Assembly (NCBI GenBank): GCA_023411265.1
Contig: JAEYOX010000016.1
Coordinates: 1 to 27,669, forward strand
DNA: 27,669 nt
Origin: Bacteroidota bacterium
GTDB taxonomy: Bacteria > Bacteroidota > Bacteroidia > Flavobacteriales > Weeksellaceae
Direction: 5' to 3'
Of this stretch, positions 24,130-27,669 are shown one piece after another. The notes beneath the pieces are model-generated. The model worked only from the letters and a program-made list of their open reading frames with translations, had not been told where the DNA came from and ran no database searches. A program made the position numbers and the translations under genes. Position 1 is the first letter of the stretch; each line of letters starts with the position of its first letter.

Positions 24130-24717
24130 TCAACTTAATTTTTTAACTTTTGCTAGCGGCTTGAAAACGTATTTTCTTCCAGTGCTCAGCTGGGTGCAAA
24201 GATAGTTCTTTTTAAGCTTGGTCTCCATCTGATAATTTTCATGACGGTAGCAGAAAACTGTTCCCCTTTCCAGTGATTCTACAAAATTCTCCCCTTCGCT
24301 ATTGTCTGTATGGAAATATTTCACCAATCCTGTACTGGCCGCAAAACTTGCTTTCGGTGACTTTGCAAACTGCAAAATAACAGGTTGTAAATCTTCAGAA
24401 TAAACCGAAATACTTTCCCTGAGCATATTTCTAAATTCTTCTTTCCATTCCTTTCCATGCGGCCGAATTCTGTATCCGAATTTCTGAAAAGCAGAAAAAT
24501 GTGCCGCTTCATGAGTGAGGACAATAAAAAATAATTCAGGAGGCAAAGTGGAATTGATGGTAATCTGATGCGAACCATCCGGCAACCTGCGATAGTCTCC
24601 CAGCTTGGAAGCTCGGTCTCTGGTAATCTGGATATGAATAGGGTGCTGCCCACACCATTGTTGCAGATAGGGAAGAGAATTTTCCGGCAAATATTTCTGT
24701 AAAAGATGGGCAGTCAT
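24130..24717 (-). CDS. SprT-like zinc metalloprotease-fold protein
   Basis: The protein has 195 residues. The SprT-like motif is H69-E70-A-A-H73 (LTHEAAHFSAFQKFGYR), with a likely third ligand H87 (RPHGKEW), the same layout as in SprT and the human Spartan protease domain. The C-terminal part has single cysteines but no clear zinc ribbon. It has no signal peptide. SprT-like proteins in bacteria have an unproven role; protease action on DNA-linked proteins is known only for the eukaryotic member. Its stop is one base before the manC start, so both are likely on one transcript. Confidence 0.88.
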   Translation of the reverse strand: MTAHLLQKYLPENSLPYLQQWCGQHPIHIQITRDRASKLGDYRRLPDGSHQITINSTLPPELFFIVLTHEAAHFSAFQKFGYRIRPHGKEWKEEFRNMLRESISVYSEDLQPVILQFAKSPKASFAASTGLVKYFHTDNSEGENFVESLERGTVFCYRHENYQMETKLKKNYLCTQLSTGRKYVFKPLAKVKKLS

Positions 24718-24734
24718 ACGATCATTTTTGCCTT

Positions 24735-24746
24735 TACAATATTGTA
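24735..24746. repeat. 12-bp palindrome between tolC-like and sprT-like genes
   Basis: TACAATATTGTA at 24735-24746 is a perfect palindrome. The related ACAATATT recurs at 24763-24770. It sits just upstream of the sprT-like start at 24717. AT-rich palindromes occur often by chance, so this is only a possible operator. Confidence 0.25.
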
Positions 24747-24770
24747 CACCGGAATAAAGTTAACAATATT

Positions 24771-26120
24771 TTACAAAGTTATCGGAATTCCCGCATAGAA
24801 ATTCAACAGTTTTACGCTGAATAAATAATTGTATTTAGCCTGAGCAACCGAACCTTGGGCATTGGCGTAATTGTTCCTTGCTACATTTACGTCATAAATG
24901 GTACTTTTCCCTGCAGCGAAACTTTTTTCTGTAAAATCCAATGCCAGTTTTGAACTTTCGGCAGCTTCCACAGCAGCTATATACGTTTCGTAGTTGCTTT
25001 GCGCATCGAACTGAGCACGCTGTACATTTTGAAGCACTTCCTGTTTCTGAGCAGCAAGGTTATTTTTCGCAATATCTTCATTTATTTTACTCTGCTGAAC
25101 TTGAAGTTTAGTGATCCCTTTGTTAAAGACGGGAATATGCGCAGAAAGACTGATCTGTTGTCCGAAATTGTTTTTATATTGTTGAAAAAATCCGGCTTCT
25201 TTTATGATGTTTCCATTCAGATCTCGACCGGTAATATCCGTTACAAGCGAGTTAAAATAGGAAGTTCCTAAACCGGCACCAGCCGTTACTGTTGGCCAAA
25301 AAGCAGTTTCTACTACTTCCGTTTGCGCTTCGGCAGCTTTTATTCTGGTTTCCGCAGCTTTTATTTGTGGTTGATTCTGATAGGCGGTTTCAACAATGTT
25401 TTCAGTAGAATGCAACGGCGGCTGCGGCGCTTCGGTCACCGCAACATCTTCTACATCGAAATTCCTGTAATCTTCTATTCGTAGTAATTGAGCCAACGTA
25501 AAAAGGCTTCTTTCGGTATTGATTTCGGCATTTTTAAAATTCTGCTTTTCTCTGGCCAGCCCGGCTTCAGCCTCGGCCAAAACGGTTTGCGGCGTAGCAC
25601 CTCCTTCCGTGGTAATACGGGCGCGGTCATACTGTTTTTGCGCATTGGATAAGGCGCTGGCAGAAATTTTCACAATTTCCTTATTCAAAAGAATCTGAAG
25701 ATACTGTTGCGCAACCTGAAGGGAAATATCATCTTTCATTCTAAGAAGATCATACTCTGATGCTTCAAGATCAAAAGCCGTTTTTCTGATATTTTTTTCC
25801 AGTCTGCCGTTATTAAAAAGCAAAAAATCTGCACTTACACTCGTTGTATTGCTGAAATTATCATTGCGCTGTGTGGTCCCGAACACATCCCTTCCTTCGC
25901 CTAAAGAAATCGTGTTAGAAATATTACCCGATACCGATGGCAGATATTCCCTTCTTGCAATCTGAAGAGCATTTTCTTGCAGTTTCCTGTTAAAATCTGA
26001 ACTGATAATTTGTAGATTATGAGATACCGCATAATCCACCGCTTCCCGAAGTGTCCATTTTTTTTGTGCAGATACCGATAAAAAGGTGGCGCTCAGCACA
26101 AGTAACAGAAGCTTTTTCAT
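24771..26120 (-). CDS. TolC-family outer-membrane efflux protein
   Basis: The protein has 449 residues: signal peptide MKKLLLLVLSATFLSVSAQ, then two TolC-type helical repeats of about 200 residues each (QQYLQILLNKEIVKISASALSNAQKQYDRAR in the first and AAVEAAESSKLALDFTEKSFAAGKSTIYDVNVARNNYANAQG in the second). SISL-like beta strands form the barrel (VSADFLLF and QISLSAHIPVFNKG). The length is normal for outer-membrane exit ducts of tripartite pumps and type I secretion. No pump or adaptor gene is adjacent in the window, so its partner is unknown. It is divergent from folC. Confidence 0.93.
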   Translation of the reverse strand: MKKLLLLVLSATFLSVSAQKKWTLREAVDYAVSHNLQIISSDFNRKLQENALQIARREYLPSVSGNISNTISLGEGRDVFGTTQRNDNFSNTTSVSADFLLFNNGRLEKNIRKTAFDLEASEYDLLRMKDDISLQVAQQYLQILLNKEIVKISASALSNAQKQYDRARITTEGGATPQTVLAEAEAGLAREKQNFKNAEINTERSLFTLAQLLRIEDYRNFDVEDVAVTEAPQPPLHSTENIVETAYQNQPQIKAAETRIKAAEAQTEVVETAFWPTVTAGAGLGTSYFNSLVTDITGRDLNGNIIKEAGFFQQYKNNFGQQISLSAHIPVFNKGITKLQVQQSKINEDIAKNNLAAQKQEVLQNVQRAQFDAQSNYETYIAAVEAAESSKLALDFTEKSFAAGKSTIYDVNVARNNYANAQGSVAQAKYNYLFSVKLLNFYAGIPITL

Positions 26121-26197
26121 AGAAATGTTTTAGAAGATTAGACGAAGGTAAATATAAATTGTTACAAATACTGACACTGTTATTTTGTTAAAAGAAA

Positions 26198-26205
26198 TAT
26201 TTTTG
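26198..26205 (+). promoter_or_regulatory. Possible folC promoter -7 box
   Basis: TATTTTTG fits TAnnTTTG and lies 12 bases before the folC ATG, so the transcript would be almost leaderless. A -33 element is not clear. Confidence 0.3.
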
Positions 26206-26217
26206 GAATTTTGCAGG

Positions 26218-27456
26218 ATGACTCAGGAACAATATCAGGATGCAGTTGAATGGCTTTTTGCTCAGGCTCCAAATTATCAGATCGACGGACAAAAAGCCTA
26301 TAAACTAGGATTGCAGAATATTACTGCGCTCTGCGAATTTTTCGGCAATCCGCAAGACAAAATCAAAACCATCCACATAGGCGGCACCAACGGCAAAGGT
26401 TCCACCAGCAACATGCTGGCTTCTATAATGCAGGAAGCCAATTATAAAATCGGGCTTTATAATTCTCCCCACCTTATAGATTTTACTGAACGTATAAAAA
26501 TAAACGGCGATAACTGCGATAAGAAATTTGTGTTTGAATTTATTCAGAAGCTGAAAACTCTTCCTGAATATATTCGCCCTTCTTTTTTTGAATTTACCAC
26601 CGTAATGGCTTTTGAATATTTTCATCACAAGAGAGTGGATTTCGCTATTATTGAAGTCGGATTGGGCGGCAGACTGGATTCTACGAACATCATACAGCCT
26701 ATGATTTGTGCTATAACTAATGTTCAGTTCGATCATCAGGATATACTAGGACATACCATTGAAGCTATTGCGAAGGAAAAAGCCGGAATTATCAAAGAAA
26801 ATACGTCCATAATTTCCGGTGATGAAAATCTGACCGTGAAAAAAATCCTTTCGGAAACAGCAAAGGAAAAAGGTGCACCTTTCATAGATGCTACTGAAAT
26901 CGAAACTTCTCTTACCTCGGACTTAAAAGGAAAATATCAGAAAAAAAATATTCGCGTGGTGGTAGCTTTGGTTAAAGAATTAAATAAGCTTGGCGTTCCG
27001 GTTTCAGATCCTGACATGGAAAATGGGCTTCAAAATGTTCAGCGCAATACTAATTTCATTGGACGTTGGTTTCAGTTTTCGGATGATCCGTTCATCGTTT
27101 GTGATACTGGGCACAATCAGGCCGGGCTGGAAGTTGTTTTTGAGCAACTGAACGAAATTCCCAAAGCAAAACACATTGTTTTGGGTTTCGTAAAAGATAA
27201 GAAAATTGATGATGTTTTGAAACTTCTCCCTGCCAATTCCAGTTATTATTTTGTAAAACCTGCTATCAGCCGTGGCCGCCATCCTTCAGATTATGAAAAA
27301 GACCTGCAAAAAGCAGGAATTAATTATAAAATTTTTGATGATGTACAGTCAGGATATCAAGCTGCAAAACAACAGGTTAATAAAAATGAAATGATATTTA
27401 TTGGCGGCAGCAACTTTGTAGTGGGAGAATTTTTAGAAAAAAATTTGCAGAAATAA
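26218..27456 (+). CDS. folC: Bifunctional folylpolyglutamate/dihydrofolate synthase
   Basis: The protein has 412 residues. It joins glutamate to dihydropteroate and to folate, in the cytoplasm. A Mur-ligase-type P-loop is at about residues 53-62 (IHIGGTNGKGST). Other signatures are NSPHLIDFTERI, VGLGGRLDSTNI and NVQFDHQDILG. The C-terminal domain has FIVCDTGHNQAGL and FVKDKKIDDVLKLLP. I chose ATG 26218 because the frame can be extended to a TTG at 26185 but the extension overlaps the probable promoter. It is divergent from the TolC-like gene and followed by tRNA-Val, whose promoter starts inside its 3' end. Confidence 0.95.
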   Translation: MTQEQYQDAVEWLFAQAPNYQIDGQKAYKLGLQNITALCEFFGNPQDKIKTIHIGGTNGKGSTSNMLASIMQEANYKIGLYNSPHLIDFTERIKINGDNCDKKFVFEFIQKLKTLPEYIRPSFFEFTTVMAFEYFHHKRVDFAIIEVGLGGRLDSTNIIQPMICAITNVQFDHQDILGHTIEAIAKEKAGIIKENTSIISGDENLTVKKILSETAKEKGAPFIDATEIETSLTSDLKGKYQKKNIRVVVALVKELNKLGVPVSDPDMENGLQNVQRNTNFIGRWFQFSDDPFIVCDTGHNQAGLEVVFEQLNEIPKAKHIVLGFVKDKKIDDVLKLLPANSSYYFVKPAISRGRHPSDYEKDLQKAGINYKIFDDVQSGYQAAKQQVNKNEMIFIGGSNFVVGEFLEKNLQK

Positions 27457-27474
27457 GAAAACGTTGTATATTTG
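27444..27474 (+). promoter_or_regulatory. tRNA-Val promoter (-33 and -7 boxes)
   Basis: TTTG at 27444-27447, a 19-base spacer and TATATTTG at 27467-27474 are an exact consensus promoter. The -33 element lies within the last codons of folC. The expected start is near 27481, nine bases before the tRNA. Confidence 0.78.
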
Positions 27475-27489
27475 CCGAACCAAAAACAA

Positions 27490-27564
27490 GGGTTCTTAGC
27501 TCAGTTGGTTCAGAGCATCTGGTTTACACCCAGAGGGTCGGGGGTTCGAATCCCTCAGGACCCA
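27490..27564 (+). tRNA. tRNA-Val (TAC)
   Basis: A 75-base cloverleaf. The acceptor stem is GGGTTCT/AGGACCC, the anticodon stem TCTGG/CCAGA around loop TTTACAC, and the anticodon TAC lies at 27525-27527. The T arm reads GGGGGTTCGAATCCCTC. CCA is not encoded. Confidence 0.97.
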
Positions 27565-27571
27565 CACTTGT

Positions 27572-27603
27572 AAAAAGCTTCACAGCAATGTGAGGCTTTT
27601 TTT
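27572..27603 (+). terminator. Intrinsic terminator after tRNA-Val
   Basis: AGCTTCAC and GTGAGGCT pair over eight positions (one T-G wobble) around a six-base loop, and seven T follow at 27597-27603. Bases 27604-27669 hold nothing I can identify. Confidence 0.85.
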
Positions 27604-27669
27604 GTAGCATATTCTTCCTATTCATAAGGGTATACCGAGATTCACAATATTTTACCACTTAATTTGTTC

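Noticed and set aside
26185..26217. In-frame extension of folC to a TTG
   Set aside because: It overlaps a promoter-like box and adds 11 residues not expected at the FolC N-terminus.
1..27669. CRISPR array, insertion sequence, toxin-antitoxin or defence system
   Set aside because: I saw no direct-repeat and spacer pattern, transposase frame or typical system gene; the window is core chromosome.

Overview
The window looks like core chromosome from a member of the Bacteroidota, order Flavobacteriales, most likely the Chryseobacterium/Riemerella/Elizabethkingia group (Weeksellaceae). The evidence is the AT-rich, compact coding, the TAnnTTTG promoter boxes with few Shine-Dalgarno sites, the Flavobacterium-type protein sequences, and typical neighbour pairs (lptD divergent from an amidase; tRNA-Glu next to rpsT). 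The genus is inferred. I see no insertion sequence, prophage, CRISPR array, integrase cassette or toxin/defence island.

Layout. 1-2230: 5' part of lptD (minus, runs off the left edge) divergent from a secreted amidase, so this is cell-envelope biogenesis. 2285-2815: tRNA-Glu, rpsT, tRNA-Glu and a terminator. 2909-7932 (minus): a YjjG-like HAD phosphatase, a GT4-like glycosyltransferase, a Wzx-like flippase translationally coupled to it, a small lipoprotein, then serS. 7953-8720 (minus): ECF sigma factor followed by an easily missed 44-residue basic microprotein. 8899-10885 (minus): metK under a SAM-II-like riboswitch that starts almost at the predicted transcription start, a strong terminator, then a secreted hypothetical protein. 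10950-13372: oxyR divergent from a catalase-family gene. 13483-16136 (plus): enoyl-CoA hydratase, dCMP deaminase, xerD and a Zn-ribbon Nudix hydrolase, closely packed. 16183-18644 (minus): an acidic hypothetical protein, then ExbB, ExbD and a TonB/TolA-like transducer. 18807-22983: DUF885 lipoprotein, stand-alone response regulator, nth, bcp and a secreted hypothetical protein, with two convergent overlaps. 23043-26120 (minus): orphan TolC-type protein, SprT-like protein and a mannose-1-phosphate guanylyltransferase. 26218-27603: folC and a tRNA-Val with terminator.

The most notable signal is the oxyR-linked catalase homologue. It keeps the proximal heme tyrosine and the distal Asn and Ser, but has Tyr (TAT) where every active catalase has the distal catalytic His, has further distal-pocket changes, and lacks a loop of roughly 40 residues. 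It may be a catalase-fold heme protein with a different chemistry. Second is the SAM-II-type leader of metK, whose two pseudoknot helices can be read from the sequence. Other points are the microprotein behind the sigma factor, an 11-bp inverted repeat bracketing the enoyl-CoA hydratase leader, and an lptD frame with no normal start codon.
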